Translations under genes and position numbers: made by a program
Origin: Pyrrhosoma nymphula
Lineage: Eukaryota > Arthropoda > Insecta > Odonata > Coenagrionidae
Direction of reading: 5' to 3'
Assembly (NCBI GenBank): GCA_963573305.1
Contig: OY754327.1
Coordinates: 58,582,244-58,646,243, forward strand
DNA: 64,000 nt
In this document: positions 21,501 through 32,055 of the stretch, in pieces
Layout of the letters: each line of letters opens with the position of its first letter
How positions within the stretch are numbered: the stretch's first letter is position 1
The notes under the pieces: generated by a model
Databases searched by the model: none
The model's input: the letters and a program-made list of their open reading frames with translations, nothing else
Told to the model about the DNA's origin: nothing

Positions 21501-23283
21501 AATGTGCCGCCTCCTGTACCATAATGAATAGGCGTGCGATTTTAGGTACGGAAATATTAGCCAACGGTGGTTTCAATTTGCCGTAAACTCAGTCTGGTAA
21601 TGTTCTTTTCAACGTAGAATTACTCGGCACATCAAATTTACGACTTCCAAATGGTTATATAAGGCAACCTTCAAGGTAATGGATGTGATTTTCTTTATTA
21701 CAACGAAATCAATTTCGATATTATTCATAAGGGTTTTCAATTTATGTTTCTCAGGGATCCATTGATTCTCAGAATGTGCCCAATCTTTTCCTTTATCGCA
21801 TATGTTATCTCATAAAGTCAGAACCTATTCCACTCTTTGGAAGAGCACCTCATTTCTAGTTCCGTCCGTCCTTTAGATCTTTAACATTCTTATTCAACAC
21901 TGTGATTTAAAGGCTTCTATTTTTTCGTGGTCCGTTTTTCGAAACTTCCGCTTTCTGAATGATCCTGCGCGTTCATGTTCCAGAAGCAGAACCAATTAAT
22001 ATTATATTGCATGAGGTGTTCTGTATTTTTCGGTCACGAAACTATTCAAGCGTTATATTTTTTTCCAGATACATCCAAAGCTATTTTTAATTGGTAGTTC
22101 GCTGATTATTTGGAATAAAATAAGGGGTCATTTTTTCGCTTTCAATCTCCGTATTTACGATTTGCAGGACACTTGTACCTTCTCTAATGGGTTTCTAGTC
22201 TCGTTCATTATTGTGTATGCAGAACCACAGCTGAGGGGCCACGGAAATTAATGGAAAGTTGAGAAAACGTCACGTTCCTCACCAAAAAAATTCTAAAACG
22301 ATGTTGTGTGGCGATGAAGAAATGTTCTTCCTGAGTTTTTGTGGTGAAATGCCCATCTTTGAGTATGTGAGCCGTCTACGTTGAGATTTATGTTGGTGCG
22401 CGGGAAAACAAATGATCTCAAACGAGTAAGGGTGAAGTCGGAAGAGGAATATGAATGGTTGGCCTTTGTCTCTGTCTCTCACTATCCATTAGCGTCACTG
22501 GCCAGCGAAATAAGATCTGTGCCTAAGAAATATGAAGGATGTCAGTGATAAGTGTCCTTGGATACCCCAGTTAATGGCAAATTAAAGAGAACAAGTGGAT
22601 AACTCTCTCGGTAAATGGGGAAATGCATTAGGTAAAAAAATTCCTCGTAGATCTAACGTCAATCTCTATCAGTCCAAGGGTCCACTCTAAGATTAAAGAT
22701 TCAATTTCTCGCACAAGTCTTAACAATTTTTTCTTGGCGAATTTTTACGTATTTATTGGCGGCCTCATGTGTCTTCATCGCCTCTTCTGAAGGTATGTCA
22801 TAGGAATCGTGTTATATTCGTGAATGGAACACAATATCTCGATAGTGACTACCTTACATAGCCCATACACCTAAGTCTTATCGTGTTTGTCTATTCCAGT
22901 TGGACTTTGTATTGCTCGTCACTTTTTTATCTTGTATCATTTACAACCGATTGAAGAATCAGGAAATATAGTAGGAGTGTGGTTTAAAACATTTTTCATT
23001 ATCCTGGGAAATCAAACTTTTTAATTAAATTGTTACATATTTCCTGCTATTGTTTCTTCAAATCATGTAATCAAATCAAAAGGCTGTGTATTAGTACATG
23101 GAAATGGTTCTGAGGTAAAAAGTCATAAATCGGTACCGACGCGACGCTGACAGCGATGTGAAACATTAGACATAAAAAACAAATCCTTATAACTCGGAAA
23201 ATAGGAATAAGCTTTATCCAAACGGGTCATATACTATTCAAAAGAGGACAATGAAAATAGTAAACTGAATAGCCATTAGGGAT
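18531..23283. other. Long AT-rich stretch, nothing recognised
   Basis: About 4.7 kb with only short frames and no family motifs, terminal repeats or long palindromes that I could detect by eye. Confidence 0.4.
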
Positions 23284-23310
23284 CTGATGATGACATAATA
23301 CGAAATGGTC
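23284..23310 (+). ncRNA. Decayed hammerhead-like motif
   Basis: CTGATGA at 23284-23290 is followed within 12 bases by GAAATGGTC and then GTTTATTAAG. This is close to the tail of the 38.9-kb motif (GAAACCATGGTC, GTGTTAAATAAA), with three bases lost in stem III and no convincing stem II. Confidence 0.35.
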
Positions 23311-23711
23311 GTTTATTAAGTCTATAAAAATCACTTGTCGCCGTCATGATAAAATAATATAGTTCGACGTAAAATGGTGCAAATATTTCGAGAGTGGGTT
23401 CATTTGGAAGCGTCCGAGCTATTATAAGAGATTAAACCACTGAAAAGAAATGAACTCATGATGATTTTAAAAGTTTGAGATAATTCATTTGTGTAATGTC
23501 GAAGAAATTGTGCATTTCAGGGAAATGTCAAAATATTTCCAAAATTATAAAGAGAGTGCCTACGGAATGAAGTTTCTGGATGAAATAGATTCGGATTCTA
23601 AATAATGAGAAGCTTTTTCGTTCATTTGTTTCATTTATTCATTTCAGTTCATGCTCGTAGGTACCCGACTCATAAGAAGACGGCGCTCGTAATAAACACC
23701 TATGGTAGTTG

Positions 23712-23884
23712 TTGATTCCTCCGATTTCCGGGATTTCCGCCGCGTGGTTCCATCTTATGGACAATATTTCGCCGGCTTTCCTGCAGGTTTCCTCGCGTCC
23801 TGAGGAAGCCTGCAGGATAGCCGGCGAAATATTGTCCTTAAGATGGAACCTCGCAGCAGAAATCCCGAAAATACGAAGAATCAA
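23712..23884. mobile_element. Fold-back element, 83-bp arms, 7-bp loop
   Basis: Arms 23712-23794 and 23802-23884 are inverted copies at roughly 85-90% identity, meeting in a 7-bp loop (GCGTCCT). Differences are often CG against TG/CA. The central block GCCGGCGAAATATTGTCC and the shared loop AGGATA link it to the 10.3-10.9 kb fold-back family. Overlapping frames on both strands (each about 80-90 codons) are artefacts of the palindrome. Confidence 0.82.
23800..23829 (+). ncRNA. Hammerhead-like motif in fold-back
   Basis: CTGAGGA (fits CTGANGA), one spacer A, stem II GCCTGC/GCCGGC with loop AGGATA (5 of 6 pairs), then GAAA at 23826-23829. It has the same layout as the 10.8-kb copy, with a different stem II. 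Confidence 0.5.
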
Positions 23885-24011
23885 GGTCCAGGCAAGCCCC
23901 GCGGAAACCTACGTCATAACCGATGATAGTGTTGCGAACTCTATTCATTATATTTTAAGCACTCCAATAAGAGGTTGAGTAACGGCCATTACCTCTGAGT
24001 TTTATCATAAA

Positions 24012-25870
24012 TGATTGAGTGAGTAAAATAAATAATAATAACCATCCTTTATTGGTCCAAGGACAAGTACAAGATGACAGGTCAAAATAGCATTAAATGT
24101 AAGATACAGTTCTGTAATATAAAACTTTAGTAAAATTACAACGAAAAATTGACGTACAATATTTCTGGTCTTCCAAAATAATCTTTCACATTCATTATGA
24201 CAAAAACACATCACAAATTCCGCAATTTATTTTAATGCAGTCGACTAAAGTAATTTAAAGAGTGGCTTACAAGATTTACTCATTTGTATTTTTTCCATCA
24301 CTCTAAAAACCCATTTTTGCAAAAATAAATTTTTCAATGGACTGAGGATGATCCCCAGAAAATTATACCATAGCAAAAATGTGAATGAAATTTTCTAAAG
24401 CACATTGTCTTTAGGACAGAAATGTCCAAAAATGCACAAGATTAAGAAACATTAATTATTTTAGTCAGCTTCTCACATCATTTTGATACATGTTCATTCC
24501 CAATTAGGCAATTATTGATATGGAGGCTAAGGATACTAACTGATTCCACTTGTTGGATTTCATTATTCCTAACACTAATATTTATAGGAAGCATGTCACG
24601 CCTCTTTCTTAAATTTTATATAATTAGCTTTATTGGTGTTAAGAGTTAGTTTGTTATTTTCAAAGCAACTACCATTTGTGAAAAAGATTCATTTAAGTCC
24701 ACTAGTATTGTTTTTTAATTCTTTGCTGCTGACAGTCAAATTTCTGTCATCAGCACATGGAACAATGCCGTCATTTTTAATAGATAATGGCAAGTAACTA
24801 ATGTATATGAGAAAAAGCAAAGGGCCCAGTATAACCCCCTGTGGAACCCCAATGCTGACAGCTTTTGATTCCGAGGTATGGTGAGTCCATACATTGGAAT
24901 ATTAAGAAGAACCTGAAAGTTCCACCAGTAGTTTTCTATATGTTAAATATGACTTAAACCACTCATTAGCTAAGCCTCTTACTCCATATTACTCAAGTAT
25001 TCTCAGAAGGAAGGCATGATCAAATGTGTCAAATGCTCGATTTAGATCCATGAAAACACCAACACACAACTCATTATTACCCAGAGATTTAAGGATCCTC
25101 AAGTCTGCTAAAGCTGATTGGGTATTTTTGCCTCTATGAACCTAAACTGTATTTTGTTACGAACTTTGTTTTTGTTTGGAAAGGACGTTAACCTATTCAT
25201 CATCAGTAATTCATATAATTCGGAAAAATATGTGAAAAAAGAAATAGGCCAATAGTTTTTAACACAGTATTTCTCTCCTTGCTAAAAAACCGGCTTGACT
25301 TTAGCAATTTTGATATAATCTGGAAAAATAACATTTAGGAATGAATAGCTTATTAGATATATTTGGGGTTTAATTATAATATTAATACATATTTTAATTG
25401 CCTTAACTGGAACGTCAACAATTCTAACAGCATTTTTATTTTTTTAAAGACGAACATGTTCAAAATCTCTTCCTCTGAGACTGGCAAAATTATCATAGAA
25501 CTAGGAACATGTTGTTAATTAGAATCCATTAATTTTTCTTTAGGTGGCAAGAATAAGGGAATGGTTTAACATGGTATTGACCTTCTAAGGTTGAATAGTA
25601 GCTTCTCGGGAGGAATTTTTATATGAGAATCATTTCTTTTATTTGCAGTAGTTTACTGGATTAACTTCCGTGGCCTATTGTTCGAGGAGATTTTATCTCC
25701 TTACCTTATAATCATATATGGAAGTTTCTTTTCTATAACATTGATGGGGTATACTAGACCTGAGGGATAGTCTGTAACACTTGCTGTAGAATTATTCCAA
25801 ATAATTTATAAATATTTTTCATCGACCTTTTTATATCTTTGGGAAAGCTATTTTGACTATTTTAAATTTA
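24012..25870 (-). mobile_element. Decayed CR1/L2-like LINE
   Basis: Read on the minus strand from about 25450 to 24470, fragments follow the order of a CR1/L2/Jockey-group RT: FPDYIKIAKVKPVF, NYWPISFF, ALADLRILKSLGNNELC, GVFMDLNRAFDTFDHAFLL, VSIGVPQGVILGPLLFLIY, then CADD where the active site is expected, and ENNKLTLNTNK. The 3' end at about 24012-24050 has LGPIKDGYYY-coding DNA with AATAAA and an ATT-repeat tail, as in many L2-type elements. Stops and frameshifts are numerous. The 5' limit is a guess. Confidence 0.78.
24520..25420 (-). pseudogene. Reverse transcriptase of the CR1/L2-like LINE
   Basis: The RT palm is recognisable from the PVF...NYWPISFF block through GVPQGVILGPLLFL to ENNKLTLNTNK. 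The active-site motif is CADD rather than F/YADD, and several stops interrupt it, so it is inactive. The best-preserved stretch is 24790-25080. Confidence 0.75.
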
Positions 25871-27720
25871 TTTATTATAGAGGAGCAGAAAATACACCAC
25901 AGAATAGGTATGCACCAGCGAAAAATGTATGCAGATTTTTCGAAAGCTCTATGAGTTCGAAAACTGTAATTCCTACTATGTTTTTATGAATGGAAACTTT
26001 AAACGCTCAAAAATCACTATCTCCACAGCTTATTTATCTTACTAACAATAAAAAAGTTGAGTCGTTTGGATTCTGTGTATTGTTTGAGCAATGAATTACA
26101 CTAGTCTGCATTTGGAAACTTTTTGTCAGATGATTTATTAAAAATAGGTGTTCTTGAATCAATTTTTTATGCTTATTCTAAAAATTACTATTTTCTATCA
26201 CGTCTGGTTTTTTACAGAAAATGAGAATTATGGTTTCAATATGTAAACTACTTCAAGCACAGTTATATTAACATTTCTTCACGAACAAGGAGTTCACGGA
26301 ATTGACAATTTTTGCAACAAAAATGAATGAAGGATGAATAGCACTTCCAAGGTCACACAACAATAGCAGCAGTTGTACCAACCTAGGACTCATTAGCTTG
26401 GGCCAACCAAAGGCTCATTAGCTTATATTGAAAAATATCCCTTGCACAATAATTACCCACTGGTACATATCACTGGCCACTACATATCATACCACTGACA
26501 CTTATCAATAAATATTAGACGTTAAATTGGGTCCATTCTGGAAAAAATCTGTACGTGATAGAAGAAAACTAAGAACAGTTTTGAAATCAGCATATCAAAA
26601 TTAGCTAATACCACTTACTAGTTTTCAGTCATCTGATATCATGCAGACTGATGTTATCTTTATGATCAAAGACTTATTTTTGAAATATTGCTAACGAATG
26701 TTTACCCTACATTTTATTTTTCCGTTTTCTGACTTGATGTCATATTTCACCTCCAATATAAAAGAAAAGACCGCTGTGCAATATAAAATAATAGAGTGCT
26801 GAGTGCAAAATAATCTAAATTACAAGATTTTCCGGATAGTTGAGAATCAAAATGGATCACTCTTCATCTCGTTTACGACTACTTATGCAAAATTTGCTGC
26901 ACTCAGCCTTGTTATTTATTTAAATAAATTATCAATTCCTCTGCCAAATCTCTTTCCTACTCGGTGAATGTTTTCAGTTTAAAGTTATCTCATTGTTATT
27001 CCTCCTATTGCGTGATTGTTCCCTTTTTTAGCTCAATTGCGATTGTACTCTTATATACGATGACAACATGATGAGAACGTGTGTTCTCCGGCCGCTCACT
27101 TTTGAGATGGCTTGGAGGGTTATCTATTAAATCTAAATAAATATTAGAACCATGAGGAAGGAGTCTCTCTTCCCCCAAATTTATCACAAAATTCACTTTC
27201 TCCTCATCAGTCATCTTGCATACCTTTTTAGTAAACCTAGTATCGATGATATAATTAATGTTTCTCATTTTAATTCCATTCCTTTTCTTTTATTCTTACT
27301 TAACAGTAATTCTACAACTTGCGTTATTTTTATGCATTAAACGTACTGAAATTAATTTTTTTGGTTAGGCATTTAATGATATCCTTGATGTGTATTATTT
27401 TTGATATATTTATATACTTTTATTATTGTTTTCATGAGAATTAGGTATTTAATATGATGCTACTACTTGGCTGATTCGGAGATTGTAAAGCTGATGAATG
27501 GTCTTTAAATATGTTATCATAGATTGTTATGATATGTGGCTGCCATGGTGGTGATGCTAGGATATGTGACTGCCATTTAAGTATTTCTTGTCATTTGAAA
27601 GATTTATTTAACCAAAAATCGTTATTCATAGGACAATACTATCTTCATAACAAACGAACGAACCTTTTGTTGAATAAAAAGGTCAAACTTTGTTTTTTCC
27701 AAATTAGAATTTAATTTTCA
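25871..27720. other. Intergenic, nothing recognised
   Basis: AT-rich. An 87-codon minus frame at 27005-27268 is the best open frame and resembles nothing I know. Confidence 0.4.
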
Positions 27721-27784
27721 TGGCTATGGTTTCGACGGTTAACGTCATAATCAACCTGGTTTTGACGGTTGACATCGGACGGAT

Positions 27785-27817
27785 GACCATGGTTTTGACG
27801 GTTAACATCATCATCAG
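27785..27817 (-). ncRNA. Hammerhead-like motif, left arm
   Basis: On the minus strand: CTGATGA (27817-27811), a stem II around GTTAAC, AAAA in place of GAAA, then CCATGG (self-complementary stem III) and TC, giving a GTC cleavage triplet. The G of GAAA is lost. Confidence 0.45.
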
Positions 27818-27818
27818 G

Positions 27819-27851
27819 TTGATGATGACGTTAACCGTCGAAACCATGGTC
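27819..27851 (+). ncRNA. Hammerhead-like motif, right arm
   Basis: TTGATGA (27819-27825, first C lost), spacer T, stem II GACG/CGTC, GAAA (27840-27843), CCATGG as stem III, and a GTC cleavage triplet ending at 27851. Only the essential first C of the core departs from consensus. Confidence 0.5.
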
Positions 27852-27859
27852 GTGAAAAT

Positions 27860-28430
27860 TAAAACATAATGTGGATAAAACAAAATTTAACCTTTATATT
27901 CAAAAGTTCCATAAAGTTACGCAAGAAATCACCAACTTCGAACCTTTTTTCTCTAAGATGTGATTCCTCTGTGGAGACCGGACATGGAAGGTTAAAAAAA
28001 AACTTTGTTCCCGTATTTTGCCAGTGTTAAATAGCAATTTAATTGGTCTATGGTTGCCATAGCGGTAATAAAGCTAAATTATTACGCTTGCTATTCATGC
28101 AAAGGATTTTCATTAAAGAGATCCGATGTTCGATGCACTAATTATCCATCTGACATACTTCGATAGACTTACTTTCGCTCAAATGAGCCCGTTTGTTTTC
28201 CTAAGGAGTTATTCCTCAGAGATTACAGGACACTAAACGCCTCGCTGCCTCCAAAGGTGTTTCCGCACCATGGAAAAGCCAAGGGAACAGCCAGCCGCTG
28301 TGGATAAAAATGGAGTTGAGAAACGCTTCAAGTGTTTAACCTAGGGTCCTGAGGCATAGGCATCCTCCTGGTTCTAAAGCGACATCATAAACTACACCAT
28401 CCCACTTGCCCTCCCTCTGTGTGGCGACCG
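27860..28430. other. Intergenic, nothing recognised
   Basis: No supported feature. Confidence 0.4.
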
Positions 28431-28800
28431 CCATTAATTACTGCGTCCCCTTCAATCTTCCCCGAAGGGGCCTCTTCCTCTCTCTCTCTCCCGTCCTCCC
28501 TTGGCATTTAAACCCGACACTTGCTTCCCTCCCGTCGTATCTTTCGACCAGCTGTTTGCTTTAAAATCAATAAGCTTGTACTTGGCCGCCGTCCTCCTCC
28601 CCCACCCCTACCCCAGCACTCGGATTACATTGCATCCACCCCCTCTTCAATTTCCTCCCTTGATGTCTTCGCCTCGATTTTCGTGGCCTTAACTCTCTCT
28701 ATTTCGCCCGAGTCCTTCTGGTTGGACTACAATGACCGTCATCCGAGTGCGTACGGCTCGGAGAAGTGTCGAGGTCATCCGTCTGCCCATCGTAGCTTAG
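28431..28800. other. Pyrimidine-biased GC-rich islet
   Basis: CCTCTTCCTCTCTCTCTCTC and CCCCACCCCTACCCC runs resemble the islets at 15.2, 18.0 and 54.7-58.4 kb. Two overlapping open frames are composition effects. Confidence 0.4.
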
Positions 28801-28810
28801 CCTGTCTTTA

Positions 28811-28832
28811 TATATATATATATATATATACA
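28811..28832. repeat. TA microsatellite
   Basis: An uninterrupted run of about 10 TA units. Confidence 0.9.
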
Positions 28833-28922
28833 CAAAACGAAAATTTCGCCAATAGGCCACAACAATAAAAACACTTGACAGGGGGTGGGGAAAGAAAAGT
28901 AAAAAGAGAGAAGACTTACAGG

Positions 28923-28952
28923 GACGTTTCGGGCATGCAGGCCCTTCTTCAG
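28923..28952 (-). ncRNA. Hammerhead-like motif
   Basis: On the minus strand: CTGAAGA (fits CTGANGA), spacer A, perfect stem II GGGC/GCCC with loop CTGCAT, GAAA (28930-28927), then CGTC, i.e. a one-base-pair stem III and a GTC cleavage triplet. All conserved core positions are present. Confidence 0.55.
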
Positions 28953-29077
28953 CTATAGAAAAAATGACTATGAGAATATATATATATTCCCTAGAAGCAC
29001 TTCATTTTAATGGAAGTGTGAATTGATTTGTGGCTTTTTTCGGTTGTCGAATCATATAGCCTCTGGCGTACGATGCA

Positions 29078-29118
29078 GCGAGAGATTCAGTCTCTTTCAG
29101 AGACTGAATCTCTCTCGC
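29078..29118. repeat. Hairpin with 18-20-bp arms
   Basis: GCGAGAGATTCAGTCTCT and AGAGACTGAATCTCTCTCGC pair across a 3-bp loop, with a 2-bp bulge in the right arm. Confidence 0.75.
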
Positions 29119-29677
29119 AGAATTCCCTCCACTCTGATGCCGTGTCTACGGTTGACTAAATTATAATCCTGTCGTCTTTCTTATCCTCATCTTTATTTTG
29201 CTATCCTAATTGACGACTGAGCTATCTTATAGCTTGCCTGGCTCTTTTCTATAGATTTATTGCTTGTTCTCTGATTGTATGATCGATTTGCTTACGCAGA
29301 TTACTATAGACGGAAATTAATTGGGCAACTTATATTTGAATTAGTCTTTCTTTGATGAGTCTTCGACACCATTGAAAAAGCATGGAGTCCGGTATTAATT
29401 TACACTAGGGTGGAATGCAGCTCATTTGAGCTAATTATAAAGGAAACTATCATTTATTTTAATGCTGCTGATATATATTTTATGAATATACATATTACTA
29501 TCTTTTTAGTTTAGCCTAACCAAATATTTTGATTAACTTTTAGCTAGCATGACCAGTAACTTCTATACTTCTCAAGGTATTTTTTGTTAAGAAAACCTTT
29601 AGAGTGATAATTAAAATTAGTAGACCTCTCGACAGTATCAGCTGGACCTAGAGAAAATGCTAGTTTTTCCATACTTA

Positions 29678-30007
29678 TTATATGCGGAACGTATACTTGA
29701 GATGCGCAAAGGCATGAGCATTAGACTCAATTCTTGAAAATTCCTGTTGAAGTAATATTAGCAAGGAAGGAAGGCCCTGTATGCGCGCTCCCATTAGCCC
29801 CGGAGCACGTTTCGTGTGGGTCTCTTCCACCGACCAAATTACCTCTGGAGTGGGTAGTGAATGCGCCGTCATGAATTTATTCAGATGACCGTACTTAGCT
29901 CTACGCGATAAGACCACTAAGTGAAGCAAAGTGCTGGTCCTTTTTTCCGAAGAGACCGCCTGAATTCTCGGATCAATGTCCACGAATACCGCCGGAGTAA
30001 ACGCCAT
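29678..30007 (-). other. Open frame of 109 codons, unassigned
   Basis: The minus frame begins MAFTPAVFVDIDPRIQ and is more CpG-rich than its surroundings. An AG|GTAATT donor-like site lies inside it. I recognise no domain, and it may be non-coding. The rest of 29120-31830 shows nothing else. Confidence 0.2.
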
Positions 30008-30009
30008 CC

Positions 30010-31830
30010 ACTATACGAGAGGAACTGAAGGTCATGCAAATGAATTTATATTTTCTTTCCCGGCATTATAGATGTTCAGAAAGAGCAATTATTAAAAGTG
30101 TCATTTTGGTGTTTAAGCAAAGGTGAAACCTGTATTAACACTATGCCAGCCTTACTTTTATGGAATTTTCTGTAGAGTTTTGGATGTTAAAAATCATTGC
30201 GAGGTGAATTTATTGTTTTTGCAAAATATTCTCCTCATTATTAGATTTTTGCACATGTTACAACAATTTAAAATGAAATTTTCAAAATGCTAGTGAAAAA
30301 AACAAAAGAGCAACTTTATATTGCGTAAAAATGCTTCTATACCCTAGTAAAAATAATGCATTTTCCGAATTCGCTGATTCTATATTGTATATTGGGAGTA
30401 TTTCAGTATCCCGCGCAGAGGTACGGGTGGGAATATACTATTTCAAAGTACTTATTAGAAATAGGGGATCCGAACATTAGAAATTTAGTGTGTTCCTGAT
30501 GTCCGTCCTATCATTACTAATTCTCAACTCATGATTGATTGAATTCAGCCCTCCACCACCTCTAGTACTATAAAACGCGCCTGATGAAGAGGTGATATCT
30601 TTTCTCATATTCCTTGTCTCATTCTTATTAGTTTTCATCCTTTATCATTATTTTAGAAATGAAGACATTGTAATACCTACGCCTCTTCAGCTGTTCACAT
30701 TTATATGTTAAGTACCCAATATATTTTTGAATGAAGGGGATGGATTCGTACATCAGTCACTGTTCTGTTCCACCCTAATCAGATATTGCCAATCGCCACC
30801 GACCCACACTGTTCCCTCGCCCGAGTGTTCGTTTGAAGTCAAGCTAGGAAGCCTGACATGTAGGCAACACGCAACGCTTCCATGAAAATATGTTTCATAA
30901 AGTGCAGGATATCATTCTCCTCCGGCCGTAATTGAAACTGAAGAGGAAATATGTAAAGTTCGTGTGCTGGTATTTAACGCCTGCGGATAAATTCTTGAGA
31001 CTAACACATCTCCAGGCATTCGGTAAGTCCGTGATTGGATTACAGGTTTTGCTGATTTTTATGAGGAAATGAAATCCGTTCGCAGGGATTTACTCCGTAA
31101 AAAGAGCGTATGCTGTACAAAATGCCTTTGAAGCTTCAAAATCACAGTGGAATAATATACGAAGACATTATCAATGCATTTCTACTTTCAGAAATTTCTC
31201 GTGGAAATATAGATAATTTGTGGTTATGGCTGCGAAATATTTCTGTACGATTTTCGAAAAAGCTGATGATGTACCGAAAACTTTGCCTTCGCTCAGTACC
31301 CTGCGCTACCGAATACCTACATTCTGTTAAGATATTAGCAACCGACTTCATCTCATCTCTCTTACTTTCTAGAAATACATGTTATGCTTCCGTCTCTATT
31401 CGGTGTACTTTTTCCAACTTTTGCCTTCAGTTAAATATCCTCCCTATTCATGGTCACCGAATTTAGTCTAAGTTTGCGCTTCTGAGAAATGCGACTGAAC
31501 GCTTCATGTTTATCTTCTCTGTGCTGTTTATCTATTTTTGTGTCTACTTCAAGTATTGGTTACTTTTTCTCGTGGCATTTCTACGTATTGGTTCCTTCTT
31601 AATTTTAGTGATTTCCTTATCCTACATTTTATAATTTGAAAATAGAGTGGACGGTTTTACATCAGATATGAGCACGTAACATGTGGACATATTTCAATTA
31701 GATGTACGTGACATTTTCAACTCTGGCACATTCTTGCATAGGTTGTTCGACTTATTGTAATTGCCCCTCACAAGTTACTTAAAAATGAGAGAGTCTTTTT
31801 TTTAATTATTTAATACATTCGCAATGAAAT
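30010..31830. other. Intergenic, nothing recognised
   Basis: AT-rich. A 118-codon plus frame at 31110-31466 has no recognisable content. Confidence 0.4.
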
Positions 31831-31831
31831 T

Positions 31832-32055
31832 ACCGACCTCGGTGGGGGCGAGGTAAAGGCCTTGTCTGCCAACCCAATGGCTGTGGGTTACAGTCCTGCC
31901 TTGATGGGTTTCCCCGTCAGAGGATATGGTATTGTATGTTCTACTGTTGTTTGTTAATGATGCCCTATATATTAGACCTTGCTATATTCAGGGTCAATGG
32001 AACGTGGTGTTTTCGGGGTCAATGGAAAATAAATAAATATAATAAATTAATAGGG
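31832..32055 (+). mobile_element. tRNA-derived SINE with A-rich tail
   Basis: The head has an A-box-like CGGTGGGGGCGAGGTAAAGG and a B-box-like GGGTTACAGTCC at 31885-31896. A body follows with two GGGTCAATGGAA repeats (about 31991 and 32018), then an AATAAATAAATATAATAAAT tail. The acceptor stem cannot close as a true tRNA. Confidence 0.65.

Larger units (their letters stand above)
27721..27855. mobile_element. Inverted cluster of three hammerhead-like units
   Basis: GGTTTCGACGGTTAACGTC, GGTTTTGACGGTTGACATC and GGTTTTGACGGTTAACATC occur in one orientation at about 27728, 27778 (truncated) and 27791. A fourth, inverted unit (GACGTTAACCGTCGAAACC) follows at 27827. The last two face each other across CATCATCATCAGGTTGATGATG, forming a hairpin of about 33-bp arms. 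TCG in the best copy is TCA in the others, consistent with CpG decay. Confidence 0.65.

Noticed and set aside
23639..23978. Overlapping 81- and 89-codon frames with similar peptides
   Set aside because: Artefact of the 83-bp-arm fold-back element.
24344..24370. CTGAGGA near CAGAAAA as a hammerhead
   Set aside because: No paired stem II and the wrong spacing; it lies in LINE 3' DNA.
31262..31285. CTGATGA followed by GAAA as another hammerhead
   Set aside because: No stem II can form between the two motifs and no cleavage triplet follows, so it is coincidence.
31832..31920. tRNA gene
   Set aside because: A- and B-box-like segments exist, but the acceptor and other arms do not close, and a SINE body with an A-rich tail follows.
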